A stretch of DNA of 64,000 nucleotides from Flavobacterium sp. GSB-24 (GTDB taxonomy: Bacteria > Bacteroidota > Bacteroidia > Flavobacteriales > Flavobacteriaceae), in contig NZ_AP027043.1 of the NCBI RefSeq assembly GCF_027924665.1, positions 3,038,001-3,102,000 on the forward strand, written 5' to 3'. Below the pieces are notes generated by a model that saw only the letters and a list, made by a program, of their open reading frames with translations, had not been told where the DNA came from and did not search any database. Positions 33,555-42,510 of this stretch are shown piece after piece; position 1 is the first letter of the stretch, and each line of letters opens with the position of its first letter. The position numbers were made by a program, and so were the translations under genes.

Positions 33555-34412
33555 ATGATTAGTGAAGCCCAATTTCAAGCAGAATTACAACTTTTGATAA
33601 GCAACGCCATTAGAGAAGATGTTGGTAAAGGTGATTACAGTTCGCTTGCCTGTATTCCAGATACTGCACACGGTCAGGCTAAATTATTGGTAAAAGATCA
33701 GGGAATAATTGCCGGAGTTGAAGTCGCCAAAATGATATTTGAACATGTAGATCCAAAATTAAAAGTAAAAACTTTTATCGAAGATGGAACGCATGTAGAA
33801 TATGGCGAAGTTGTTTTTGAAGTTTCGGGAAGTTCGCAGTCTATTTTAAAAGCTGAGAGAGTAGTTTTAAACACTATGCAGCGAATGTCGGCTATTGCTA
33901 CTAAAACTCATCAATATGTTCAGCTTTTAGAAGGAACTGGTGCTAAAATATTAGATACACGTAAAACAACTCCAAATTTTAGAGCGGCTGAAAAATGGGC
34001 GGTAAAAATAGGAGGTGGAGAAAATCACCGTTTTGCGCTTTATGACATGGTAATGCTAAAAGACAATCATATTGATTTTGCAGGCGGAATTACGCGCGCA
34101 ATTTCGAAAACAAAAGAATATTTAAAAGAAAACAATCTCGATTTAAAAATTATTGTTGAAGCTCGTAATTTAGATGAAATCAGAGAAATTTTGTTGAGTG
34201 ACGGCGTTCACAGAATCTTGATCGACAATTTTAATTACGAAGACACAAAAACGGCAGTAAAATTGATTGGTACAAAATGCCAGACAGAATCTTCGGGAAA
34301 TATCAACGAAAAAACAATTCGCGAATATGCTCTTTGTGGTGTCAATTATATATCATCTGGCGCTTTAACACATTCAGTTTACAACATGGATTTGAGTTTA
34401 AAAGCTTTTTAG
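33555..34412 (+). CDS. nadC: Nicotinate-nucleotide pyrophosphorylase (carboxylating)
   Basis: NadC converts quinolinate and PRPP to nicotinate mononucleotide in de novo NAD synthesis. The 285-residue product contains REDVGKGDYSS, LNTMQRMSAIATKTHQYV, LDTRKTTPNFRAAEKWAV, GGGENHRFALYDMVMLKDNH and the C-terminal ESSGNINEKTI and YISSGALTHS. Length and motifs are standard. Confidence 0.97.
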   Translation: MISEAQFQAELQLLISNAIREDVGKGDYSSLACIPDTAHGQAKLLVKDQGIIAGVEVAKMIFEHVDPKLKVKTFIEDGTHVEYGEVVFEVSGSSQSILKAERVVLNTMQRMSAIATKTHQYVQLLEGTGAKILDTRKTTPNFRAAEKWAVKIGGGENHRFALYDMVMLKDNHIDFAGGITRAISKTKEYLKENNLDLKIIVEARNLDEIREILLSDGVHRILIDNFNYEDTKTAVKLIGTKCQTESSGNINEKTIREYALCGVNYISSGALTHSVYNMDLSLKAF

Positions 34413-34450
34413 TGGAGTTTTGAGTTATAAGTTATGAGTTAGGTTTGCAG

Positions 34451-34485
34451 TCTAAAATCTAAACTCAACAATCTAAAATCAAAAA
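34451..34485 (+). repeat. Five-unit 7-bp repeat (TCTAAAA-like) in the yihY leader
   Basis: Units TCTAAAA, TCTAAAC, TCAACAA, TCTAAAA, TCAAAAA end 4 bp before the ATG of the next gene. The unit is nearly the same as in the tpiA array. Confidence 0.8.
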
Positions 34486-34489
34486 AAAT

Positions 34490-35413
34490 ATGTCGCAGGA
34501 GATAGAAGCTCGGATTGAAAAATTGCCTGTAATACGCAACCTGGCCCGACTTTTAAAAAGAATAAAGCTGCCTTGGCTCGAAGGTTTCTCATTATATGAT
34601 TTGCTTGAAATGTATACTTTAGGAATTCTTGAAGGAGCATTTTCATATCATGCGAGTGCGGTTTCTTTTAGCTTTTTTATGGCTTTATTTCCTTTTGCGC
34701 TGTTTATTTTAAACTTGATCCCGTTTATTCCGATAGACAATTTTCAGGAAGATTTTTTGCAGTTTGTGCAGCAGAGTGTCCCTCCAAATACATACGATGC
34801 GATTAGTAAAATTATCAGCGATATTTTAAATAATAGTCACTCTGGCTTATTATCGTCTGGATTTTTGCTTTCTATTTTTTTAATGGCAAATGGTATTAAC
34901 GGAATTTTAAGCGGTTTTGAATCTTCTAAACACGTTTTTGATAAACGTGGTTTTTTTAGTCAGTATTTGGTTGCATTGGCAATTTCGCTTGTTATGACGA
35001 TTATTTTGTTTGTGACAGTGGCAACAATTGTTGTTTTTGAGGTATTCATTCAAAAAACGATCATTCAGGATGTTTTAAGTGACAGGATTCCTCTGATTAT
35101 TTTAGGACGATATTTATTTGTTATTTTAATGATTTTGATAACATCTTCAATATTATTGCGTTATGGAACAAAACAGTATAATAAAGTTCCTTTTATAAGT
35201 ATAGGTTCTGTTTTTACCACGATCTTAATTGTTATATCTTCGTTCTTTTTTGGGATTTGGGTTATAAAATTTTCAAAATATAACGAACTTTATGGTTCTA
35301 TTGGAACATTATTAATTCTAATGTTTTATATTTGGATAAACTGTATGATTCTGCTTTTAGGGTTCGAATTGAATGCTTCTATCAGAAAATTAAAACAAAA
35401 AAAAGAAAAATAA
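34490..35413 (+). CDS. YihY/BrkB-family inner membrane protein
   Basis: The 307-residue protein has about six hydrophobic segments and the family block GAFSYHASAVSFSFFMALFPFALF near 51-74, followed by GSIGTLLILMFYIWINCMILLLGFELNA near the C-terminus. The family was once called ribonuclease BN, a label since withdrawn; transport is likelier. It is 1 bp from the DUF2147 gene and thus in an operon with it and the beta-lactamase. Confidence 0.92.
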   Translation: MSQEIEARIEKLPVIRNLARLLKRIKLPWLEGFSLYDLLEMYTLGILEGAFSYHASAVSFSFFMALFPFALFILNLIPFIPIDNFQEDFLQFVQQSVPPNTYDAISKIISDILNNSHSGLLSSGFLLSIFLMANGINGILSGFESSKHVFDKRGFFSQYLVALAISLVMTIILFVTVATIVVFEVFIQKTIIQDVLSDRIPLIILGRYLFVILMILITSSILLRYGTKQYNKVPFISIGSVFTTILIVISSFFFGIWVIKFSKYNELYGSIGTLLILMFYIWINCMILLLGFELNASIRKLKQKKEK

Positions 35414-35414
35414 T

Positions 35415-35843
35415 ATGAAAAATTTGATGCTAACTATCGGAGTGTTCTTCTTTGCCCTGACCATGCAAAGTCAAAGTGTAATTGGAAAATGGAAGACCAT
35501 TGATGACGAAACAGGTGAAGCAAAATCTATTGTAGAAATCTACGAAAAATCAGGAAAAGTTTATGGAAAAGTTATAGAAATTCTTCGTGAAAGTCATAAA
35601 AAAGATCTTTGTACTAAATGTGATGGCGTAGAAAAAAATAAACCTATTTTAGGAATGGTTATTATTAACGGCCTTAAGAAAGATGGTTCTGAATATAACG
35701 GAGGAACAATTCTAGACCCAACAAGCGGTAAAAAATACAAATGTTATATTGCACTAGAATCTGCAGATAAATTAAAACTTCGTGGTTATGTGGGAGTTTC
35801 TATTATGGGAAGAACACAGTATTGGACACGTGTGAAAAATTAA
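35415..35843 (+). CDS. DUF2147 secreted protein
   Basis: The 142-residue protein has a signal peptide (about 1-20, ending MQSQS), then a lipocalin-like beta barrel with IGKWKTIDDETGEAKSIVEI, CTKCDGVEKNKPILGM, GGTILDPTSGKKYKC and LKLRGYVGVSIMGRTQYWTR. This is the DUF2147 pattern. Function unknown. It lies between the YihY and metallo-beta-lactamase genes, 1 and 9 bp from them. Confidence 0.92.
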   Translation: MKNLMLTIGVFFFALTMQSQSVIGKWKTIDDETGEAKSIVEIYEKSGKVYGKVIEILRESHKKDLCTKCDGVEKNKPILGMVIINGLKKDGSEYNGGTILDPTSGKKYKCYIALESADKLKLRGYVGVSIMGRTQYWTRVKN

Positions 35844-35852
35844 ATCAAAATA

Positions 35853-36599
35853 ATGCGAAAATTAGCTTCAATAATTTTATTCTTAGTCATAGCTTCAAAT
35901 AGTTTTGCACAATCTAAGAATTCGCCGTTACAAATAAGTCATCTTACAGGTGACTTTTATGTTTATAGAACTTTTAGTGATTATCAGGGAACAAAAATTT
36001 CTGCCAATGCCATGTATCTGGTTACAGACAAAGGTGTTGTGTTATTTGATGCGCCTTGGGATAAAACTCAGTTTCAACCGTTATTGGATAGTATAAAAAC
36101 AAAACATCATAAAGAGGTTGTGATGCTTTTTGCCACACATTCTCATGATGATCGTGCTGGCGGATTAGATTTTTATAGAAAAAAAGGAATCAAAACTTAT
36201 ACTATAAAATTAACGGATGATATTCTTAAAAAAGAAAACAAACCAAGAGCAGAATTTATAATTCCGAATGATAAAACTTTTACAGTCGGGCAGTATACTT
36301 TTGAAGTTTATTATCCAGGAAAAGGACACGCATCAGATAATATTGTAGCTTGGTTTGAGAAAGAAAAAGTGCTTTACGGAGGCTGTTTTATTAAGAGTGC
36401 CGATGCCAAAGATTTAGGTTATTTGGGAGATTCTGATGTAAAAGAATGGAAGCAATCAATAGGTAAAGTAAAGTCAAAATTTAAAAATCCAATTTATATT
36501 ATTCCAGGTCACGAAGATTGGACTAATACAGAATCTTTAAATCATACTTTAAAATTGGTTGATGAGTATTTGGCTCAAAAATCTTTAGGAAAAAAGTAA
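35853..36599 (+). CDS. bla: Subclass B1 metallo-beta-lactamase (BlaB/IND/JOHN type)
   Basis: The 248-residue protein has a signal peptide (about 1-19, SNSFAQ). All B1 zinc ligands are present: HSHDD (His96, His98, Asp100), GKGHASDN (His159), YGGCFIKS (Cys178) and IPGHEDW (His220). Lys181 of GGCFIKS is the B1 substrate-binding Lys. Length and sequence resemble the chromosomal enzymes of Flavobacterium, Chryseobacterium and Elizabethkingia, which hydrolyse penicillins and carbapenems to varying extents. It sits in an ordinary operon without mobile-element marks, so it looks intrinsic. Actual resistance level cannot be judged. Confidence 0.95.
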   Translation: MRKLASIILFLVIASNSFAQSKNSPLQISHLTGDFYVYRTFSDYQGTKISANAMYLVTDKGVVLFDAPWDKTQFQPLLDSIKTKHHKEVVMLFATHSHDDRAGGLDFYRKKGIKTYTIKLTDDILKKENKPRAEFIIPNDKTFTVGQYTFEVYYPGKGHASDNIVAWFEKEKVLYGGCFIKSADAKDLGYLGDSDVKEWKQSIGKVKSKFKNPIYIIPGHEDWTNTESLNHTLKLVDEYLAQKSLGKK

Positions 36600-36623
36600 T
36601 TTTCCACTCATATATATAATTGC

Positions 36624-39071
36624 ATGTTTTTTATAGAAGTTATTTTACCGCTTTCTTTAGCAAAAACCTTTACATATCGCGTTTCTGAGGCAGAATTCCA
36701 TTTTATTAAAAAAGGAATGAGGGTTGCGGTGCCTTTTGGTAAAAATAAAATCTATACGGCGCTTGTTCTGGATATACATGAAAATGCACCAACATTATAT
36801 GAGGCAAAAGAAATTCACCAAATCTTAGATGAAAAGCCAATAGCAACCGAAACACAGATCAAACACTGGCTTTGGGTTGCTAACTATTATATGTGTGGAA
36901 TTGGTGATGTATATCGTGGAGCTTTTCCAACTGGATTATTGTTAGAAAGTGAAACAATTGTTTCACATAAACCAGAAGTTATTGTCAATGATTCCGAACT
37001 TTCTGACGATGAATTTTTGATTTATGAAGCGCTGCAACATCAGAGTTCGCTTAAAGTTCAGGAAATTGCTTCAATTTTAAATCGAAAAAATATTCTGCCA
37101 ATTCTTCAAAAATTAATCGCCAGAGATATTATAGTTTTAGAAGAAGAAATAAAAGAAACATATAAGCCAAAATTGGTTCGCTATGTGAAATTGCATCAGC
37201 AATACGAAACAGATCGAGGTTTACAAGAATTGCTTGAAGTTTTGAAAAGTAATAAACAAAAGGAAATTGTTTTGGCTTATTTTCAAATTAGCGCTTCAGA
37301 AAAGAAACCTGTAACCGAGAAAAAAATAGTAGAAGTTTCAGGCTGCACTTCGGCTGTTATGAAAACTCTGGTTAAAAATGAAATTTTTGAGGAGTATTAT
37401 CTGCAACATGATCGCGTTTCGTTTAACGGAGAAAAATCTGAAAAAGAACTTCAGTTAAGTGAAGCGCAGCAAAATGCCTTTACGGCAATTAAAGAAAGTT
37501 TTTCTGAAAAAGAAGTTTGTCTGCTTCACGGTGTAACTTCAAGTGGAAAAACGGAAATTTATATTAAATTAATTGAAGAGTATCTTCATACGGGAAGACA
37601 GGTTTTATATTTGCTTCCAGAAATAGCGCTTACAACTCAATTAGTTTCACGCTTAAGGCTTCATTTTGGAGATAAAGTTGCAGTTTTTCATTCGAAATAC
37701 AGTAATAATGAAAGAGTTGAGGTTTGGAAGCAAACACTCGAAAATTCAGAGAAAGCACAAATTGTAATAGGAGCAAGGTCAGCTTTGTTTCTGCCTTTTA
37801 ATGATTTAGGCCTGCTGATTGTTGATGAAGAACATGAGCAGACTTTTAAGCAGACTGATCCAGCACCGAGATACCACGCAAGGGATGCGGCAATTGTTTT
37901 AGCAAATTTTCATAATGCTAAAGTTCTTTTAGGTTCTGCAACTCCAAGTATTGAGACGTATTTTAATGCTCAAAATGAAAAATATGGTTTGGTTACGCTT
38001 ACAGAACGTTATAAAAATGTTCGCATGCCCGAAGTTGTTTTGGTTGACCTAAAAGACAAACATTTCAGAAAAAGAATGACAGGTCATTTTAGTGATCTTT
38101 TAATAGAGGAAATTGCTGAAGCTTTATCTTTAGGCGAACAAGTAATTTTGTTTCAAAACAGAAGAGGATATTCTCCCATAATAGAATGTTTGACTTGCGG
38201 TCACGTGCCTCATTGCCAGCAGTGCGATGTGAGTTTGACGTATCATAAACATAAAAACCAGCTTCGCTGTCATTACTGTGGGTATTCTATAGCGAAGCCT
38301 ACTAATTGTCATAGCTGTTCCAGCATTGATTTGACTACAAAAGGGTTTGGTACCGAGCAGATCGAGCAGGAGTTAATCTCTCTTTTCCCGAAGGCTAAAA
38401 CCGCTAGAATGGATCAGGATACAACTCGTGGTAAATATGGTTTTGAAAAGATTATTGACACCTTTAAAAATCGAGAAATTGATATTTTGGTCGGAACTCA
38501 AATGCTGGCCAAAGGACTGGATTTTGATAATGTAAGTCTGGTTGGAATTATGAATGCAGATAATATGCTGCATCATCCAGATTTTCGGGCTTTTGAACGC
38601 AGTTTTCAAATGATGACTCAAGTTGCCGGAAGAGCCGGAAGGTCTGAAAAACAAGGAAAAGTAGTGATTCAAACCTATAATCCAAACCATAATACAATTC
38701 AGCAAGTTACAAACCATAATTATATGGGTATGTATAAAGAGCAATTGTATGATAGACAGATTTATAAATATCCGCCTTATTTCAGAATTATAAAACTGAC
38801 TTTAAAACACAAGGATTTTGATAAACTAAAAGAAGGATCAATGTGGTTGTATCAGGTTTTAAGCCAAAATTTAGGAATGCCTGTTTTAGGACCAGAAGAG
38901 CCTGCTATCAGCAGAATTCGAAATGAGTATATAAGGACTATTTTAATTAAGATTCCGCAAAACCTCCATCTCGGAAACACAAAAAAAACTATTCAGAAAA
39001 TGTTGAATAGTTTTGAGGCCGTGGCTCAATACCGAGCTATAAAAGTTGTGAGTAATGTAGATTTCTATTAA
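36624..39071 (+). CDS. priA: Primosomal protein N' (replication restart helicase)
   Basis: PriA rebuilds replication forks by loading the replicative helicase. The 815-residue product has an N-terminal DNA-binding part and Walker A GVTSSGKTEIY near 302-312. Walker B VDEEH lies near 400, and helicase motifs include LLGSATPS, LFQNRRGY and RMDQDT. A zinc-binding insert runs from CLTCGHVPHCQQC to CHYCGYSIAKPTNCHSC (about 523-566). GTQMLAKGLDFDNV and QVAGRAGR also fit. It is convergent with the LytTR gene, only 6 bp apart, with no terminator visible between. Confidence 0.98.
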   Translation: MFFIEVILPLSLAKTFTYRVSEAEFHFIKKGMRVAVPFGKNKIYTALVLDIHENAPTLYEAKEIHQILDEKPIATETQIKHWLWVANYYMCGIGDVYRGAFPTGLLLESETIVSHKPEVIVNDSELSDDEFLIYEALQHQSSLKVQEIASILNRKNILPILQKLIARDIIVLEEEIKETYKPKLVRYVKLHQQYETDRGLQELLEVLKSNKQKEIVLAYFQISASEKKPVTEKKIVEVSGCTSAVMKTLVKNEIFEEYYLQHDRVSFNGEKSEKELQLSEAQQNAFTAIKESFSEKEVCLLHGVTSSGKTEIYIKLIEEYLHTGRQVLYLLPEIALTTQLVSRLRLHFGDKVAVFHSKYSNNERVEVWKQTLENSEKAQIVIGARSALFLPFNDLGLLIVDEEHEQTFKQTDPAPRYHARDAAIVLANFHNAKVLLGSATPSIETYFNAQNEKYGLVTLTERYKNVRMPEVVLVDLKDKHFRKRMTGHFSDLLIEEIAEALSLGEQVILFQNRRGYSPIIECLTCGHVPHCQQCDVSLTYHKHKNQLRCHYCGYSIAKPTNCHSCSSIDLTTKGFGTEQIEQELISLFPKAKTARMDQDTTRGKYGFEKIIDTFKNREIDILVGTQMLAKGLDFDNVSLVGIMNADNMLHHPDFRAFERSFQMMTQVAGRAGRSEKQGKVVIQTYNPNHNTIQQVTNHNYMGMYKEQLYDRQIYKYPPYFRIIKLTLKHKDFDKLKEGSMWLYQVLSQNLGMPVLGPEEPAISRIRNEYIRTILIKIPQNLHLGNTKKTIQKMLNSFEAVAQYRAIKVVSNVDFY

Positions 39072-39077
39072 TGATAA

Positions 39078-39776
39078 TTAAGAAGAAGTAGAAAGAGCTC
39101 TTACTAAATCTTCTTTTTTGTTACGGCTTAACGGTATTTTGGTTATCCCAATTTCAGCAAACTTGCTGTTAAAGCGCTCTACTTTATCTATGTTAATAAT
39201 GTAGGATTTGTGCACACGAATGAATTTATCTTTTGACAAATCATTTTCGAAAGACTTCATTGTTGAAAGAACAAGATTGCTGTCGTCTTCTGTCACAACT
39301 CTTACGTAATCTCCAAAAGCTTCAATCCATTTAATTTTAGAAGTGAAAATTTTAAGTTTTTTTAGATTACTTTTGATGAAAATATGTTCACCCTCTTCTT
39401 CTTTGACATCTTTTTTAAGCAAGTGCATGTCGATTGCTCTTTTAACAGAGGCGTTAAAACGATCTACCGCAATAGGTTTCTGTAAATAATCTGTTGCATC
39501 ATAGTCGAAAGCTTTCAAAGCATATTCAGCTTTAGAAGTAATGAATATAATTTGAGGTTTTGATTTTAGGCCGTCTAAGAAGTCAAAACCATTAATAACA
39601 GGCATTTCTATGTCAAGGAATATTAAGTCGATATTATTTAAAGAGATACAGCTTTTCGCTTCAATAGCATTAGAGAAGTCACCAATTAAATGCAAGCCTG
39701 GGTGATTATTAACCAATTTGGCAATAATTGTCCTTTGTATAGAACTATCATCTACAACAACACAGTTTAGTTTCAT
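39078..39776 (-). CDS. LytTR-family response regulator
   Basis: The 232-residue protein has a receiver domain (1-120: VVDDSS, phospho-acceptor Asp55 in LIFLDIEMP, Lys-containing ATDYLQKPI) and a LytTR DNA-binding domain (about 135-230) with IEAFGDYVRV, HKSYIINIDKV and a terminal PLSRNKKEDL. No histidine kinase gene is adjacent, so the partner is elsewhere. Targets unknown. Confidence 0.94.
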   Translation of the reverse strand: MKLNCVVVDDSSIQRTIIAKLVNNHPGLHLIGDFSNAIEAKSCISLNNIDLIFLDIEMPVINGFDFLDGLKSKPQIIFITSKAEYALKAFDYDATDYLQKPIAVDRFNASVKRAIDMHLLKKDVKEEEGEHIFIKSNLKKLKIFTSKIKWIEAFGDYVRVVTEDDSNLVLSTMKSFENDLSKDKFIRVHKSYIINIDKVERFNSKFAEIGITKIPLSRNKKEDLVRALSTSS

Positions 39777-39892
39777 AACATTTACATTTAGAATAAATTC
39801 AGGATAGCAGTAGTAAATGTATTATTTTTTTGGAAAAAAAACTAAAATGAGCGCATATTTTTTGCATTATGACGAATAAAAGGAAAAAAGTG

Positions 39893-39922
39893 TTGTATAT
39901 ATAAATATAATCATTACTTTTG
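39893..39922 (+). promoter_or_regulatory. Bacteroidota sigma-A promoter for rpsF-rpsR-rplI
   Basis: TTG at 39893-39895, 19-bp spacer, then TACTTTTG at 39915-39922, an exact TTG-N19-TAnnTTTG match. The rpsF ATG is 32 bp after the -7 element. Confidence 0.85.
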
Positions 39923-39953
39923 CACCCAATTTTAACAAATAAAATTTTTATTT

Positions 39954-40295
39954 ATGAATCATTATGAAACTGTTTTCATTTTAAATCCCGTTTTATCTGA
40001 GGTTCAGGTGAAGGAAACAGTAACGAAATTTGAAGAATTTCTTACTAGTAGAGGAGCTGAAATGGTATCGAAAGAGGATTGGGGTCTGAAAAAAATGGCT
40101 TACGAAATCCAAAACAAAAAAAGTGGTTTTTACCATTTATTCGAATTCAAAGTATCTGGAGAAGTTCTAATTGCTTTTGAAACTGAATTTAGACGTGACG
40201 AAAGAGTTATGCGTTTCTTGACTGTAAGTTTAGACAAGCATGCTATTTCATGGGCGGAAAGAAGAAGAGCAAAATTAAAATCTACTAAAGCTTAA
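39954..40295 (+). CDS. rpsF: 30S ribosomal protein S6
   Basis: The 113-residue product begins [16 protein letters not shown] and contains [20 protein letters not shown] and a [13 protein letters not shown] segment, the standard S6 pattern. It binds S18 and helices of 16S rRNA in the platform. It is the first gene of rpsF-rpsR-rplI, 5 bp before rpsR. Confidence 0.98.
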   Translation: MNHYETVFILNPVLSEVQVKETVTKFEEFLTSRGAEMVSKEDWGLKKMAYEIQNKKSGFYHLFEFKVSGEVLIAFETEFRRDERVMRFLTVSLDKHAISWAERRRAKLKSTKA

Positions 40296-40300
40296 TTATT

Positions 40301-40597
40301 ATGTCTACAATAGAGCAATCTGCAAAAGGAAAAAAAGACGGAGATATCAGATATTTAACGCCTTTAAACATTGAAACTAACAAAACTAAAAAGTATTGCC
40401 GTTTCAAAAAATCAGGAATCAAATATATCGATTATAAAGATGCTGATTTCTTATTGAAATTCGTTAATGAGCAAGGAAAAATTCTTCCTCGTCGTTTAAC
40501 TGGAACTTCATTGAAATACCAAAGAAAAGTTTCTGTAGCTGTAAAAAGAGCTCGTCACTTAGCTTTAATGCCATACGTGGCCGATTTATTAAAATAA
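40301..40597 (+). CDS. rpsR: 30S ribosomal protein S18
   Basis: The 98-residue product has [18 protein letters not shown] near 31-48 and the [30 protein letters not shown] block, which define S18. It pairs with S6 in the ribosome and is encoded directly after rpsF. Confidence 0.98.
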
Positions 40598-40663
40598 TTA
40601 AAAACTCTAGTCGCTGGTTTCTGTTGAAACAGAACCTAACTTCTAAAATATAAGGACAACAAC

Positions 40664-41104
40664 ATGGAACTTATTTTAAAACAAGACGTACAAAACTTAG
40701 GATTTAAAGATGATGTAGTATCTGTAAAACCTGGTTACGGTCGTAACTTTTTAATTCCTCAAGGTTTTGCTACTTTAGCAACTCCTTCTGCTAAAAAAGT
40801 TTTAGCTGAAAACCTAAAACAAAGAGCACATAAAGAAGCTAAAATTGTTGCTGATGCAAAAGCATTAGCTGAAACTTTAAAAGCTCTTGAAATTAAACTT
40901 ACTGCAAAAGCTGGTGGAGAGAAACTTTTTGGTTCTATCACTAACATCGATATTGCTGAAGCTTTAGAGAAATCTGGAAATGCTATCGATAGAAAATTCA
41001 TCACTAGCGGTATCGTTAAACGTACTGGAAAATACAACGCAAGTATCCGTTTACATAGAGATGTAATCGTTGACTTACCATACGAAATTATTGCTGAAAA
41101 GTAA
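40664..41104 (+). CDS. rplI: 50S ribosomal protein L9
   Basis: The 146-residue product starts MELILKQDVQNLGFKDDVVSVKPGYGRNFLIPQG, the L9 N-terminal domain, followed by the long connecting helix and a C-terminal domain with KLFGSITNIDIAEAL. Last gene of the operon, followed by a terminator at 41124-41152. Confidence 0.98.
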   Translation: MELILKQDVQNLGFKDDVVSVKPGYGRNFLIPQGFATLATPSAKKVLAENLKQRAHKEAKIVADAKALAETLKALEIKLTAKAGGEKLFGSITNIDIAEALEKSGNAIDRKFITSGIVKRTGKYNASIRLHRDVIVDLPYEIIAEK

Positions 41105-41123
41105 TAGTTTTAAAATCTATACT

Positions 41124-41152
41124 AAAATCCCGATGTAAATCGGGATTTTTTT
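41124..41152 (+). terminator. Intrinsic terminator after rplI
   Basis: A perfect 11-bp stem AAAATCCCGAT/ATCGGGATTTT with loop GTAA, followed by T residues. Confidence 0.9.
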
Positions 41153-41213
41153 GTTTAATGAAATGATTATTAATTATTAGACTTGATGTTGATGGTTAAA
41201 GCATATTGCTTCT

Positions 41214-41241
41214 AGCGTACAGCGTAAAGCATAAAGCCTAA
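41214..41241 (+). repeat. Four-unit 7-bp repeat (AGCnTAA) just upstream of a start codon
   Basis: Units AGCGTAC, AGCGTAA, AGCATAA, AGCCTAA end 7 bp before the ATG of the next gene, occupying the ribosome-binding position. Confidence 0.8.
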
Positions 41242-41248
41242 AAAAGAA

Positions 41249-41722
41249 ATGAAATACGCAAGATTAACAAAGGAACAATTTGATGAACTGCATGCAGAAT
41301 TTGCAAGTTTTTTAGCAACGCAGGCAATTGATAGAAAAGAATGGGAAGAGCTTAAAATTAACAAACCTGAAGTTGCTGAGCAGGAACTTGATGTTTTTTC
41401 AGATTTAATTTGGGAAGGCGTATTAACTAGAGCTGAATATCTAGAACACTTTTCAAAAAATCATATCTTTTTGTTTCATTGTTTTGATACTTACATAAAA
41501 TCAATTGTTTTAAAATCGCTTTCTCCTGAAACTGATTTTTTAACTAAAGAGGGACTTCAATGGTTAAGTGATAATATGTTTACTGATAACATCGAAATGA
41601 AAGTAGGGAAAAAGGTATTTACTGAAGAACGAAATAGTTCAATTTTTGAATTGATAAAACAGGGTGCATTTTTAAGTGATGGCCAGTTATTTAATCAGAT
41701 TAATACAATAATAGAGTCGTAG
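41249..41722 (+). CDS. DUF6495-like protein
   Basis: The 157-residue soluble protein begins MKYARLTKEQFDELHAEFASFLATQ and has a WEELK motif, an acidic helical middle (DVFSDLIWEGVL) and a C-terminal helical stretch. I associate this pattern with the DUF6495 family of Flavobacteriaceae, with moderate confidence from memory. No catalytic motif is visible. It follows the ribosomal operon but is separated from it by a terminator. Confidence 0.75.
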   Translation: MKYARLTKEQFDELHAEFASFLATQAIDRKEWEELKINKPEVAEQELDVFSDLIWEGVLTRAEYLEHFSKNHIFLFHCFDTYIKSIVLKSLSPETDFLTKEGLQWLSDNMFTDNIEMKVGKKVFTEERNSSIFELIKQGAFLSDGQLFNQINTIIES

Positions 41723-41752
41723 TTTACTAAAATTTAGTGTATATCGATTTTG

Positions 41753-41792
41753 AAAAGGCAAACAGTTGATTGTTAATTGTTTGCCTTTTTTG
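41753..41792 (+). terminator. Terminator after the DUF6495-like gene
   Basis: AAAAGGCAAACAGTT pairs with AATTGTTTGCCTTTT (one mismatch) followed by T residues. Confidence 0.85.
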
Positions 41793-42300
41793 CTTCTTTT
41801 TAACTTTTGTTTAAACTTTAATTTAAAATTTTACGCGTACTTCTACCTGTTTTTTTTGAATCTTTCAAAATTTTAGTAATTTACAAGCGATTTTCAAATT
41901 TTAGATGTAGTTGGTCTATATTGCGGATAATTTTGTCGATAAAATTTTAATAAATGTAAGATTAATATTTCAATTTTGTTTTTTAACATATTTTGTTTAA
42001 CTTTTATTTAGGAAATTTTTTACATCATAAAAATGTTAAAATAGTAGGTTTTTCTGATGTTTCAAAGGTTTGAAGGTTCTTTGTTTTTCTTTTTAAAGGT
42101 GAAACATAAGAATTTTACACTTGTTTTGTGTTTCTGTTTTTTCTAATTTTAGAATACAAAAGTTAAACAAAGTTTTGCTTTGGTATTTTTTCAAAAACAT
42201 AACGATAAAAAATAGTTTTTCATACTTCTAAAATTATTATTCAAATTATGTTTTATTGAGATAGAAATTTACAATTATTTATAACTTAATAGACCTGCTT
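41793..42300. other. 508-bp AT-rich intergenic region
   Basis: I see no gene, terminator or exact promoter match. The sequence is very AT-rich with many TTTTG and TTTAAC stretches, and contains runs such as AACATATTTTGTTTAAC. It may hold regulatory sites for the adhesin cluster, but none could be identified. Confidence 0.4.
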
Positions 42301-42510
42301 ATGGAATTGACAATTACTTTCTTCATCAAATTTACTTTAGTTGTTCATTTTATTTTAGCTTTAGTTTTTATTCTATTAAGCTTACTTCGTCTTAATAATG
42401 ATGAGATGAATCGTTATGCGATTTTTAAATCTAATTTTTTAACTAAAACTCCACATATTCTATTACCGTGTCTTTTCTATCCATTTCGGTGGCTTGGGAA
42501 AGAGCTGTAA
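42301..42510 (+). CDS. Small membrane protein, uncertain
   Basis: The 69-residue ORF starts with ATG and has one strong hydrophobic helix (about 5-29) followed by a mixed tail with several aromatic residues (FYPFRWLGKEL at the end). No family recognised. It stands alone in a gene-poor AT-rich region upstream of the adhesin gene. Composition is protein-like, but chance cannot be excluded. Confidence 0.45.
   Translation: MELTITFFIKFTLVVHFILALVFILLSLLRLNNDEMNRYAIFKSNFLTKTPHILLPCLFYPFRWLGKEL

Noticed and set aside
34490..35413. Ribonuclease BN
   Set aside because: This name was assigned historically to YihY-type proteins by mistake; the protein is an integral membrane protein with no nuclease motif.
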